From Desulfobulbaceae bacterium (GTDB lineage Bacteria; Desulfobacterota; Desulfobulbia; Desulfobulbales; Desulfocapsaceae): a stretch of DNA of 64,000 nt. The DNA is taken from NCBI GenBank assembly GCA_011390165.1, contig JAABSV010000004.1:62001-126000 (forward strand). Reading direction: 5' to 3'. The position numbers were made by a program, and so were the translations under genes. Within the stretch, counting starts at the first letter, position 1, and each line of letters starts with the position of its first letter. The notes beneath the pieces are model-generated. The model saw nothing but the letters and a program-made list of their open reading frames with translations. It was not told the DNA's origin and made no database searches. Below, in pieces: positions 16,967-27,210 of the stretch.

Positions 16967-18532
16967 ATGTGGTTCCGCCAGCTCAAATGGTTACGGGTGG
17001 GCTTTTCGCTTTTTTACGGAACGCTGATCGCCCTCCTCTTTCTCGATTTCCACAACCTCTTTCCGCCGTCCCTGACGGCACTGCTGCTCTCCCCGCAGTT
17101 CGTCCCCGCCCTGCTCCAGTCCCTCCAGACAGCGGCCTTTGGCGCCGCCGGCTCCATTGTCATCCTCACTCTCCTCTTCGGGCGCCTCTACTGTTCGAGC
17201 CTTTGCCCCATGGGCACTGTTCAGGACGTGGTCGGTTTCCTGGCCCGGCAAAAGAGCAAAGGCCACGCCTTCACCTACTCGAGGCCGCATGATCTGCTGC
17301 GCTATACCATCCTTGCCCTGACGATTCTTCTTCTCTTGGCCGGCAGTGGTTTGCTGGTCAATCTCCTCGACCCGTTCAGCAATTTTGGCCGCATCTTCAC
17401 CAATCTCTTCCGGCCGCTGGCCCTTCTCCTCAGCAATGGAACCGCCCTGCTGCTTGAGCAGTTCGGGGTCTACGCCCTCCCCCGGGTGCGCTGGCCGGTG
17501 TTCGTCTGGGCATCGGCCGCCTTTTCCCTGGCGACACTGCTGCTCGTCGTCTGGCTTGCGGCCAGCCGCGGCCGTCTCTACTGCAACAGCATCTGTCCGG
17601 TGGGGGCGCTGCTCGGCCTGCTGGCCAAGATATCGCTGTTGGGAATCGGCATCAACCGGCAGAACTGCACCACCTGCCGGGCCTGTGAAAAGGTGTGCAA
17701 GGCCGGCTGCATCGACGCCGGGAACAAAAGGGTGGATACCAGCCGCTGCGTCGGCTGCGGCAATTGCCTGGTGGTGTGCCCGGGAGAGAGCGTCCGCCTG
17801 GAGAACCGTTGGCGTCAAGCGCGCCTCAGCCGGCCGGAGCAGGGGCGGCGGGAGTATCTCCTGAACGGGGGTGGATTGCTGGTAGGTGTGTCCGGGCTCT
17901 CCGTGGTGAGCGAACCGACCGGAAGGCCCATACAGAGCAGGCCGACGACGATTCCGGAACAGCTGACCTCGCCGCTGTCACCGCCCGGCTCGGTGAGCAT
18001 CGCCCAGTTTACCGCCACCTGCACCGCCTGCCATCTCTGCGTGAGCCACTGCCCGACGCGGGTCCTCGTGCCCTCTCTCTTCGAGTTTGGTCTCCAGGGG
18101 ATACTGCAGCCGCGGATGTACTTTGGCGCCGGCCACTGCAACTATGATTGTACTCTCTGTATGCGGATCTGCCCCAGCGGCGCCATCAAACCGCTGGCGG
18201 AGAAGAAGCTCACCCAGATCGGCATTGCCAAATTTATCAAAGAGAACTGCGTGGTCCATACCGACAACAACGCCTGCGGTGCCTGTGCCGAACATTGCCC
18301 AACCAGGGCGGTGGAGATGGTGGACTACCCCAACCTGCTCAATAAAAAACTGAAAATCCCGGAAATGCGGCCAGAGTACTGCATCGGCTGCGGTGGCTGC
18401 GAATATGCCTGCCCGACCAGGCCATACAAGGCGATCTACGTTGATGGTAACCCGGTGCACAAGCTGGCCAAACCACCGGTGGTCGTGAAGGTGGAGGCCA
18501 AACTCGACAACAACGACGATTTTCCCTTCTGA
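16967..18532 (+). CDS. Membrane polyferredoxin, NapH-like part fused to a Tat-type NapG-like ferredoxin part
   Basis: A 521-residue electron-transfer protein. The N-terminal half has about four to five membrane segments and the two NapH-type motifs GRLYCSSLCP and GRLYCNSICP, followed by two 4Fe-4S clusters (CTTCRACEKVCKAGC and CVGCGNCLVVCPG). At residues 294-314 an internal twin-arginine segment, RREYLLNGGGLLVGVSG, precedes a second ferredoxin region with four more cysteine clusters (CTACHLCVSHCPT, CTLCMRICPSG, CGACAEHCPT and CIGCGGCEYACPT). In nitrate-reductase loci NapH and the Tat-exported NapG are separate proteins; here they look fused. It probably passes quinol electrons to a periplasmic partner, perhaps the DUF362 protein 4 nt upstream. 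Confidence 0.88.
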   Translation: MWFRQLKWLRVGFSLFYGTLIALLFLDFHNLFPPSLTALLLSPQFVPALLQSLQTAAFGAAGSIVILTLLFGRLYCSSLCPMGTVQDVVGFLARQKSKGHAFTYSRPHDLLRYTILALTILLLLAGSGLLVNLLDPFSNFGRIFTNLFRPLALLLSNGTALLLEQFGVYALPRVRWPVFVWASAAFSLATLLLVVWLAASRGRLYCNSICPVGALLGLLAKISLLGIGINRQNCTTCRACEKVCKAGCIDAGNKRVDTSRCVGCGNCLVVCPGESVRLENRWRQARLSRPEQGRREYLLNGGGLLVGVSGLSVVSEPTGRPIQSRPTTIPEQLTSPLSPPGSVSIAQFTATCTACHLCVSHCPTRVLVPSLFEFGLQGILQPRMYFGAGHCNYDCTLCMRICPSGAIKPLAEKKLTQIGIAKFIKENCVVHTDNNACGACAEHCPTRAVEMVDYPNLLNKKLKIPEMRPEYCIGCGGCEYACPTRPYKAIYVDGNPVHKLAKPPVVVKVEAKLDNNDDFPF

Positions 18533-18585
18533 GAGTGGTCAAGCGCTACGGCCGGAATTCTCGAACCCTCACACCCGCAAGCTCT

Positions 18586-18630
18586 GAATCCTTTGAATCC
18601 TTTGAATCCTTTGAATCCTTTGAATCCCTC
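18586..18630. repeat. 9-nt tandem repeat GAATCCTTT, five copies
   Basis: GAATCC recurs at 18586, 18595, 18604, 18613 and 18622. It lies in the 248-nt gap between two convergent operons. I see no gene or clear terminator in this gap. Confidence 0.9.
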
Positions 18631-18780
18631 AAGTCCTCAAAGGCGGTACAGCGCCCTGACTCTGCCGGAAGGGACAAGAGAAGGCGGCCAGGGACGCCGA
18701 CGGGGGGAGCGGCAGCCGTGGCAAACCGCTGATAAGCCACCCTGCCGACAAGCAGAACCATCCCCCTCACAGCACCATCT

Positions 18781-19686
18781 TCAGGCCGGGACCCGGCAGG
18801 CTACCAGCAGATAGCCGATGTTGGCAAACTTCTCCCCGACTGCGGCAAAGCGGGCCAGCCGTTCCTCGTCGTCGCTGAAGATGGCGAGGATTTCCGCCCG
18901 GCGGTCAGCGACGGCCGCGGCGAACCTGGTGGCAAAGGGGAGGGCCACCCTCTCGGTGAGGTCGACCAGTTCCAGTAGTTCGAAGCCGGTGTCGGCCAAG
19001 AGCGCCGGATACTGGTCGATGGTCAGATAGTCGACGTTGCACAGTTCCCGGGCGGTTTGCTTCTCCTCCTCGCTCAGCCGGCCACAGTCGATCACATCGG
19101 TGAGCAGCAACACGGCCCCCGGCTGGAGGACTCGCCGGGCCTCGACCAGGGCCGGCCGATGCCCCATATGGAAGATCGACTCGAAGAACCAGCCACCGGC
19201 AAAACTGGCCGCGGCAAAGGGGAGGGCCAGGGCGTCGGCCAGATAAAATCGGGCCTGTTCGGCCAGGCCGGCCCGGGTGGCCCGGGCCACCGCCTGCTCC
19301 TGCTGAAACGGGCTGATGGTCACCCCGTCGACCAGGCAGCGCCGCTCCCGAACCAGGGCAAGGGCCGGCCCCCCCACCCCGCAGCCGATGTCGATGAACC
19401 GTTCCCCGGCCGCCACCCTGCTCTTTGCCACCAGCAGGCGGGTCAGGCGGCTGGCAGCCTCGGCCAGATCGGCGGCCGGCGACGCCGGCCCCTCCTCCTG
19501 CCGCCAGTCCTTCGGCCAGTAGCCGAGATGGATCTGGCCACCGGTAAGCAGGTCGAGGGCCCGATGCTCGGCCGTTTCATAGTAATCAACCACCCTGTTG
19601 GTGGCGATCTCCGGCTGCCCTCTCTGCTCTACCCCTGCCACTTGCTCTACCCCTGCCACCTGCCCTACCGGTTCTGCTTGCCCCAT
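18781..19686 (-). CDS. SAM-dependent methyltransferase, small-molecule type
   Basis: A 301-residue class I methyltransferase, similar in layout to the UbiE/RebM/gamma-tocopherol methyltransferase group. Motif I is FIDIGCGVGGPALAL near residue 97, followed by VDGVTISPFQQEQA and FFESIFHMGHRPALVEARRVLQPG. It lies last in the leftward operon, 31 nt after the carboxypeptidase gene, and probably O- or N-methylates the polyketide/peptide product. GGAG (complement of 19694-19697) stands 7 nt before the ATG. The first 20 residues are built from an 18-nt DNA repeat (VAGVEQ twice) and look dispensable; conserved sequence begins near NRVVDYYE. Confidence 0.85.
   Translation of the reverse strand: MGQAEPVGQVAGVEQVAGVEQRGQPEIATNRVVDYYETAEHRALDLLTGGQIHLGYWPKDWRQEEGPASPAADLAEAASRLTRLLVAKSRVAAGERFIDIGCGVGGPALALVRERRCLVDGVTISPFQQEQAVARATRAGLAEQARFYLADALALPFAAASFAGGWFFESIFHMGHRPALVEARRVLQPGAVLLLTDVIDCGRLSEEEKQTARELCNVDYLTIDQYPALLADTGFELLELVDLTERVALPFATRFAAAVADRRAEILAIFSDDEERLARFAAVGEKFANIGYLLVACRVPA
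19625..19669. repeat. 18-nt tandem repeat in the methyltransferase 5' end
   Basis: Two near-identical copies (19625-19642 and 19643-19660) plus a partial third. In frame they encode VAGVEQ VAGVEQ near the N terminus. Confidence 0.85.
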
Positions 19687-19717
19687 AGCCCCACTCCGCA
19701 GAGAAGAAATGCCCCCC

Positions 19718-21541
19718 TCAAGGGGTATCCACCACCACCTTGCCGTGGTGGATGAAGTTGTTCAGCAGAGTTTGCGCCGCCTCCGGCTTGGAGAGTGGCA
19801 CCATATGGCTGGCGTCGAGAACGTTGAGAAAGTGGAGGTTGCCGGCCTGTTTCGAGTAACCGTAGCGCTTCTCCCGCATTCTGGTCACCCCGTCGTAGCC
19901 GGTCACCTCTTCCGGGACCACCCAGGCCTGGTAGGGGGCCTGCCGGTAGGCCTCCTTGCCGGGAAAGTAGGGAACAAGCCGGTCGTCGACCATTTCGAGA
20001 AGAAATTCGGCGGTGGCCACGGCGCTGCAGATCAGGTCGTTGTGGCCGTTGTAGAAGAGCACCGGCACCGAGCGCAGGACCTCGGGGTAGAGAAAGAGAA
20101 AGGACTTCTGAAAGTCACTGTTCATATAGTTGAAGACATAGGAGACCATCGGATTGCAGGCGGCGGTGCGGGGATACGGATAGCTCTCGGCGTTGAGCGC
20201 CTGCCGCACATCCTGACGGTTCATATACTCGGTAAAGATGGCGTCCCCCTCCGGCCACTCGGTGGGCAGGCCGACGAAGATGGTTGGGCCGTAGTTGAGC
20301 ACATCCATCAGATTGACGTAGTTGCCGTTGTGTTCGGTGTAGGAGATCAGCCGTTCGAGAAAGAACTGGAAGACCAGATGGTGGTAGCTGTGGTCGAGGA
20401 AGACCACCGCCAGTTCCATGGGCAGCAGCTGCCGCAGGGCCGCCGGCCCCTCACCGATGCAGTCGATAACGGTGATGAAGTCCTTCAGGCTGAGGACTGC
20501 ATTAAGGTACTTGCCGGTATAGGGATTGAGGGTGGCGGCCAGTCGCATCGCCTGCGGGTCGCTGGCCAGCGCCGCCGGCAGCACCAGTCCCGGGTAGGGC
20601 TGCTGGGGGGGGATTTCCGGGAAGGTATAGCCCTCGATCTTGGCCGGATAGAAATCGGCCACCGGCGGCACACCGCCCCCGGCCACCGCCGCCTCGAAGA
20701 TCCGTTTCGCCTCGTCACGCCGGCTTGCCTCGATCAATCCGGCGGCATAGAAGATGTCGGGCAGGGCCCGCCGCTGCCCCTCCGGATCGATCCAGCCGTT
20801 GCCGATGGCCAGCCCCTGCAGATTGATCGGAACTGCCCCCGCCTTACCGTTCTGTTCAAGGATGTATTGGGCAAAACCGGGGATCATATGGCCGGCATAG
20901 CTCTCACCGGTGATGTAGAGCGGCGAGTTGGCGTACTCTGGAAAGACCTTGTAGAACTGCCGGAGAAACTCGTAGAAGTGTCGGTTCAACTCGTACTGAT
21001 TTTTGGCGAAGGTGTTGCTCGCCGAGTAGGAGAGCCCGGTCCCCACCGGTTGGTCGAGATAGATGATATTGGCCCTGGCATTCCAGCTGAAGGGATTGCC
21101 CTGCAGGCGGATATCTCCCCCTTCGCCACGCAGCTGGAAGGGGCCGTTCTCGTCGAACATGGCGGAGATGCTGGAGCAGCCGGGGCCGCCGGAGAGCCAG
21201 ACCACCAGTGGGTCGCTGGCCGGACTCTGCTGGGATTCAAAAAACCAGAAAAAAAGCTGGTCACCGAACTGCTCATTCACCGGCAGATGACCGGCATACT
21301 GGGCAAAGGCCGGTTCTGCTGCCAGACCGGGCAAATTGTTGACCCGGAACTCCTCCTGCCCCTGGCCCTGAGCCGTACCGCTGGCCAGGCTGAACAGGAG
21401 CAGCGCAAGAGCAAGAAATGGGGCCACCATGGCCCGGGTGGTGCAGTGGCCCTCCAACCGGAGTGCTCTTTTTGCCATAAGATGGCGGGACGGCTGTTGC
21501 TGCCCGGGTTGCCACCCGGGATGTCGCTCGTTTCGGGGCAT
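19718..21541 (-). CDS. Secreted serine carboxypeptidase, peptidase family S10
   Basis: A 607-residue alpha/beta-hydrolase peptidase that removes single residues from peptide C termini. The family landmarks are DPLVVWLSGGPGCSS (oxyanion region), GESYAGHMIP (catalytic Ser), FYNGHNDLIC (catalytic Asp) and LDASHMVPLSKP (catalytic His); all three triad residues are present. An N-terminal basic stretch followed by MVAPFLALALLLFSLASGT and AQG indicates a Sec signal peptide, so it acts outside the cytoplasm. The start is fixed by a strong AAGGAG site 7 nt upstream. It lies 46 nt behind the giant synthase in the same operon, which suggests product trimming, prodrug activation or self-protection. S10 enzymes are common in eukaryotes and less so in bacteria. 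Confidence 0.92.
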   Translation of the reverse strand: MPRNERHPGWQPGQQQPSRHLMAKRALRLEGHCTTRAMVAPFLALALLLFSLASGTAQGQGQEEFRVNNLPGLAAEPAFAQYAGHLPVNEQFGDQLFFWFFESQQSPASDPLVVWLSGGPGCSSISAMFDENGPFQLRGEGGDIRLQGNPFSWNARANIIYLDQPVGTGLSYSASNTFAKNQYELNRHFYEFLRQFYKVFPEYANSPLYITGESYAGHMIPGFAQYILEQNGKAGAVPINLQGLAIGNGWIDPEGQRRALPDIFYAAGLIEASRRDEAKRIFEAAVAGGGVPPVADFYPAKIEGYTFPEIPPQQPYPGLVLPAALASDPQAMRLAATLNPYTGKYLNAVLSLKDFITVIDCIGEGPAALRQLLPMELAVVFLDHSYHHLVFQFFLERLISYTEHNGNYVNLMDVLNYGPTIFVGLPTEWPEGDAIFTEYMNRQDVRQALNAESYPYPRTAACNPMVSYVFNYMNSDFQKSFLFLYPEVLRSVPVLFYNGHNDLICSAVATAEFLLEMVDDRLVPYFPGKEAYRQAPYQAWVVPEEVTGYDGVTRMREKRYGYSKQAGNLHFLNVLDASHMVPLSKPEAAQTLLNNFIHHGKVVVDTP

Positions 21542-21548
21542 GCTGGTT

Positions 21549-21554
21549 CTCCTT
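21549..21554 (-). promoter_or_regulatory. Ribosome-binding site AAGGAG of the carboxypeptidase
   Basis: The complement reads AAGGAG with a 7-nt spacer to the ATG at 21541. It decides the start in favour of the long signal region over the internal methionines 22 and 38. Confidence 0.8.
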
Positions 21555-21587
21555 ACCGGTGATTGCGGCCGTTTGTGCTGAAAAGAT

Positions 21588-24500
21588 TCAAGGCCCGAGA
21601 AATTCGGAAAGTCTCTTTGCTATCTCGATTACGTGGGGCCTGTCCATGATGGTCGCGTGGCTGGCTGTGAGGGCCACTGTGGTCAACTCGCCGCGCACCA
21701 GTTGCCGCCAGCCCCGGTCCGGGTCGATCTCCTTCGACCCGACACCGGCGGTACACAGCAGTACCGGGCAGTCGAGTTCGGCGGGCCGATAGGCCTCTAG
21801 GGCGGCGCTGTTCTGCCTGAAGAGATGGAAGCGGCGAACCAGGTCGTCCAGAGGCAGCCCCGGCGGCAGCAACCGTTGGTCGGTGGCCAGACGAAGAATA
21901 CGGGCCAGCACGGCCCTGCTGGAGAGCCCTTTGCCAACCAATTTTCGCCAGCCCCGGCCGGCCGACAGCTGTCGCCCGACCCCAAGGTCGGTGGCAAAGT
22001 CGAGAAGGGCGGCTAGTTCCGGGTTTCCTCCGGCGCCACCGGTTCGGGCCAAATGAAGCGATTGTACCATATCGGCCAGTATCCCGGGAGAGTAACTGTC
22101 AAAGAGGGCCAGGAAAGTAACCTCCCTGCCCCGTGCCGCCAACTGTCTCGCCATCTCCCAGGCGACCACCCCGCCCAGGGACCAGCCCCCCAACTGTACC
22201 GGCCCGGTCGGCTGCACCCCTTCCAGCGCCTGGAGGTAGAGGGAGGCCAGCCCCTCAACGGTGCCGGGGTGTTCTCTTTCACTGCCAGGTTCGATCCCCG
22301 GCGACTGCAGGGCGTAGAAGGGGTGGCCGGCGGGAAAGACCCCGGCCAGCTGCTGATAGACCTGCACCGAGCCCCCCACTGGGTGGACGCAGAAAAATGG
22401 TCTCATCCCCCCTTCCGGGCGGAGGGGTACCAGTGGCGACCAGCTGCCGGCCGGCACCTCTGCCCCGGACGAGGCGAGCAGGGCGGCCTGGGCGGCAACG
22501 GTGGGTGCCTGGTAGAGCTGGGCCAGGGTAAGCCGGCGGGCAAATCTTTTTTCCATCGCCGCCAGCAATCGCACCGCCAGCAGAGAGTGGCCGCCGCAGT
22601 CGAAGAAACTCTCCCCGACACCCGGTTGCCGACCCGGCAGGAGCTGCCGCCAGAGGGCCAGCAGCTCCTCTTCCAGTTGGTTGCCCGGCTCCTGGCGGTG
22701 GAGATCGGTCTCGCCGACAACCGCCATCTTCTGCAGGGCCTGCCGGTCCACCTTGCCCCCTGCCGCCACCGGCAGTCGGGGGAGAAAGACAAAGGCGGCT
22801 GGCACCATATGTTCCGGCAACTGCCGGCGCAGGGACTGTCGCAGGCTGCCACTGGCCACCCTCTGCCCCCCCGGTTCGGCAACCAGATAGGCGATGAGAC
22901 TGTCGACCGGGCGGGCCCCTTGGCCGCCCGCTCCCCTTTCTCCATCCCCCTCCGCCACCGCCACCACCGCCGCCTGGGCAACCCCTGCAAGGGCGGTGAG
23001 CAGCGCCTCGATTTCGCCGCACTCCACCCGATACCCCCGCACCTTCACCTGCTGGTCGAGCCGGCCGAGAAACTCCAGGTTGCCATCGGCCAGCCAGCGG
23101 CCGCGATCACCGCTGCGGTAGAGCCGTTCGCCGACGGCAAAGGGGTCGGGGAGAAATTTTTCGGCAGTCAGTGCCGGCTGGTGGAGGTAGCCAATGGCCA
23201 GACCGGCGCCGCCGAGATAGAGTTCCCCCGCCACCCCGATCGGGCAGAGCTGGCCAGAGCTATCAAGAATGGTGACCGTGGCGTGGGGCAACGGCCGGCC
23301 GATGGGCACCGGCGGCGGCGTGGCCGGCACCACCTCACCATCCTTGCGGGCCCCCGCCGGCACCGGGTAGAGGGTGGTGGTGATGGTCGCCTCGGTGGGG
23401 CCGTAGGCGTTGTACAGATCGGCCCCGCTGAGGGAGCTTTGCCGCCAGCGACCGACCGTCGTGGCGGGAAGCGGCTCGCCACCGCTGATGAGCAGACGAA
23501 GAGCAGGAAGGGCACTGCCGGCGGCCTCGCCCTCCCCTTGCAGCAGTTCGTCGAGATAGGCCGGTGGCAGGTCGACAATGGTGACCGCCTGCCGGCGAAG
23601 CAGTTGACGAAAGCGCGGCACCGGCTGCAACCGCTCTTTTGGGATGACCACTGTCGCCCCGGAGAGAAGGGCGGGGAAGATCTGTTCCAGGGCGGTATCG
23701 ACCCCCGGTGGGGCGAACTGGCAGATACGGTCAGCGGCGGTGAGGGCAAAGGCCCGGGCGATGGTCTGGCAGTGGCAGGCGAAGGCGGCATGGGAGACCA
23801 GGACCCCTTTTGCGGTGCCGGTACTTCCCGAGGTATGGATACAATAGGCCGGGTCGTCGCCGATAGGAGATGGCCCCTCCCGGTCCCTTCCCAGCTCCCC
23901 CTCCCCGTCCCCCTCAGCCGCTGGCTCTACCTTGCACTCTTCGACAGCCAGCAACCGACAGCTGCTGCCCGCCGCACACCCGGCCACTCTTTGGTAATGG
24001 GGGCGGTCGGTGAGCAGGAGCGTGCTGCCGCTGTCGGCGACAATCCGGCCGATGCGGGCGATGGGTGTCTCCGGGTCGATGGGGAGCAGCACCCCGCCGG
24101 CAGTGAAAATGGCCAGCATCGCCGCCACCATCGCCGGGCAGGCTGGCAGGCAGAGGGCGACCGGCTGCCCGGCGGCCATCCCCTCATTGTGCAGGAAGGC
24201 GGCCAATTGCCGGGCGTGGTCGGCCAGTTGCCGGTAGGTCACCGCTTCCGCTCCGTACAGCAGGGCCGTGGCGGTCGGCCTGGCGGCCGCCTGCCGGGCA
24301 AAAAGCTCGGAGACCACCCTCTTGTCGGCGGCAGCCACCCTCCCCCGGTTGCCGAAGGCGTACAGGCGCTCAATCTCCTGCCGCCCCAGGGGACTGAAGG
24401 CGGCAATGGGCCGACCGGGTTCTGCCACCACCGCCGCTGCCAGCCGTTGGAAGTGGTCGAGGTAGCGGGCAATGGTCTCCTCGGCAAAGAGCTCAGGACG

Positions 24501-27210
24501 GTAGGAGAGGTGCAGGCGGATCTCGTCGCCACCCACCACCACCTCCAGGGCAAGGTCGCAATCCCCCTCCTGGTGCAGAGCAAACTCGGCTGAACAGTCG
24601 CTGACCAGAAGGGTGTGGTCTTCACTGACCGCCCCCCCCTTTTTCGTCGAACTCTGTGCCTCCCCGTTAACCGTAAACGGCGGCCGATCGAGCTGGTGGA
24701 GGACAAAGATGGCCGGCAAGGCCGTCGTCTGGTCACGACCGGCAAAAAGAGCAAGATCGCTGACCAGGCGACGAAAGGGGTAGGCGGCATGGTCCAGGGC
24801 GGCGGCCACCAGCAGTGCCAGCTGACGAAGATAAGCGGGTAGAGGCAGACTCCGGTCGATGGTGGTGCGAATGGGCAGGGTGTTGACGAAATAGCCGATG
24901 GCGGTGGCGAAACGGTGATCCCACCGCCCCTGGCTGGGAAGGCCGACGACCATCTCCTCCTGGCCGCTGTAGCGGTGGAGAAGGATGGTGTAAAGGGCCA
25001 GGAGCAGCACCGTCAGACTCACCCCCTGCGCCGCCGCCAGCCGGTGCAGGCCGGCACTGAGGGCCGGCGGCAGGCTGAGCACCCGGGTCGCCCCCCCTGA
25101 CTGAGGCGGCAGGGTCCCGGGGCGGTCGTAGGGAAGGGCGAGGGAGGGCAGCTCCCCGGCCAGTTGCCGCTGCCAGTAGGCAAGCATTTCCTGACCGCGC
25201 TGGCCGGCCAGCAGACGCTCTTCGGCTGCGATAAACTGGTGGTAGAGTGGCGGGGCCGCCGCCGCTGGCTCCGGCAGCTGTGCACCCCGAGCCAGGGCGG
25301 TACAGGCGCTTATGAGCTGGCTGACGAAGATCTGCAGGGAGGTGCCGTCGAAGATGATGTGGTGGGCGACAATCAGCAGCAGATCTTCCTGGGCAGAGAT
25401 GAGATGGAGGCGGACGAGGGGCTCCTCCTCCAGGGAGAAGGGCTCTTTGGCCAGGGCGAGGAGCCGGCGCCGCACTCCTTCCCCGTTCAGCCCGGCAAGG
25501 CTGTGCTGGCGGATGGTGAGGGGGCGGTCAGGACGAAGTTGCTGAAACGGCTCCCCGGCCGGCTGGCTCGCCTCGACGGCGAAGGCGGTCTGCAGGATCG
25601 GTTCGCTGCGCAGGAGGTACTCTCCCGCCGCCCGCAGGGTCTCCAAGGCCAGGGGCCGATGCAGACGGAGGAGGAGGGGGATGTTGTAGGCAGTGGTCTC
25701 CGGGGCCAGCCGCTGCAGGACCCAAAGTCCCTTCTGCCCCTCGGAGAGGGGAATGCCGGCGTCGGTTCTGCTCTTTTTGGCGATGGCAACCGGACGGACC
25801 AGGCCGCGCAGCCGCTCTATCTGCCGGTGGTGCCGGGCAAGCAGAGCGGCAAGGGTTTTCTTTGGATGCTCGACCATCGCCGCCACCAGGTCGAGGACCA
25901 GGGTGGAGAGGAAATCGATCTCGCTGGCGGCAAAGAGGTGGCGGCGGTACGAGGTGACCAGGTGGAGGCGGCCTTGACCGGCAATGGCCTGAAACCAGAG
26001 GGTGGCCGGCGCCGGCCCTGCATCTCCTCCGGACATCTCTTCAGCCAGCTCCTCGGCGGCAAGCAGCCGATCGGCGCCGGCCGCGCCGTCAAGAGCGGTG
26101 CAGTTGACCACCACATCGATTAGCCGCCGGGAATACTCCTGGTAGCTGCCCAGTTCGGCCAGGTTGAGAAGTTCGGCGAAATCGACCCGGGCATGTTCCA
26201 GGCAGGCCAGCATCTTCCCCCTCACCTTCGCCAGCAGTCCGGCCACAGGCAGGCCGGGATCGAGTTCCCCGACGGTAAAGGGAAGGAGAAGAATATTGGT
26301 GAACTCCCCCAGGGTCCTCTGCAGCCCGCTCCGCAGGCGCTGGTTGTTGACCAGCTGCACCATCGCCTGACTGTTGTCCATGCCGTGGACGAGCAGGATG
26401 GCGATGGCGGTGGTAAAGAGCTGGGCGGGAGTGCTGCCGGTGTCACGGCAGAAGGCCGCCATCGCCCGATACCCATCATCGGGCATGGCGTGGAGGGCGC
26501 CACCGGCGGCGCCCAGCTGCTCCGGGGAGAGAGTGGCGGGGTCGCTCTTCCAGGGCAGACGCATGGCCTGGTCGAGGCCGGTGGCCCCCTTTAGCCCCTT
26601 CTCCGCCGGCGCCAGCATTGTCTGCCAAAACTGTCGACTGGCCGCCTGCCGCCCCTCGTCGGCAAACTGACTGAGGGCGTACTGCCAATACTGTTCGCCG
26701 ACCACCGGCGGCGAGGGCTCTTCGCCCTGCTGCAGGCTGCGGGCTGCGGCGAGCAACTGGTCGAGGAGCAGACCGGGGGTGTAGGCATCGGCAATGCTGT
26801 GGTGGGCCACCAGGGCCAGATAGCCATGCTCCTCTTCGCGCCAGCACCACAGCCTGAGAAGGGGGGCCTCGGTCAGGGTAAACTGCCGCCGCCGCTCGCC
26901 GGCAAGAAAACGCGGAGCCCCCTCCAGGTCGGGCAGAGCAAGGGGATGCACCGGCACCGCCACCGCCGGCAGGACCAGCTGAGCCCATCCGCCATCGAGG
27001 GGCTGATAACAGGTGCGGAGGATATCCTGGCTGCTCGCCACCACCGCCATGGCCCTCTGCAGAAGGGTTGGTTCGGCCAGTTCACTGGGCAGAGTGAAAA
27101 TATGGAGGATATTCCAGGCGCTCCCCTCTTCGCCCGCCGGCAGGGCGAGAAGCCGCCGCTGCTCGCGGGAAAGTGGTGCGAGGAGCGGACCAGGGATCTG
27201 CCGGCCGGCC
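21588..27210 (-). other. PKS-B module 8: C-C-A-PCP-TE
   Basis: Two condensation domains are adjacent: the first with HHSIADA near residue 9375 (Gly of the motif changed to Ala), the second with the canonical HHIIFDG near 9856. The adenylation domain (about 10,140-10,720; IHTSGSTGTAKG) gives specificity residues D-T-E-D-I-G-A-I-T-K by eye; two acidic pocket residues suggest a basic side chain. The PCP serine is near 10,781 in CGGHSLLAV. The terminal thioesterase has GGWSLGG (Ser near 10,916), Asp in LFDSY and the His in TASHATIMD, and ends the protein. Confidence 0.88.

Noticed and set aside
25830-27170. First tandem C domain as an epimerase
   Set aside because: The core motif is HHSIADA and I see no epimerase-specific motifs; it fits a condensation-type domain better.
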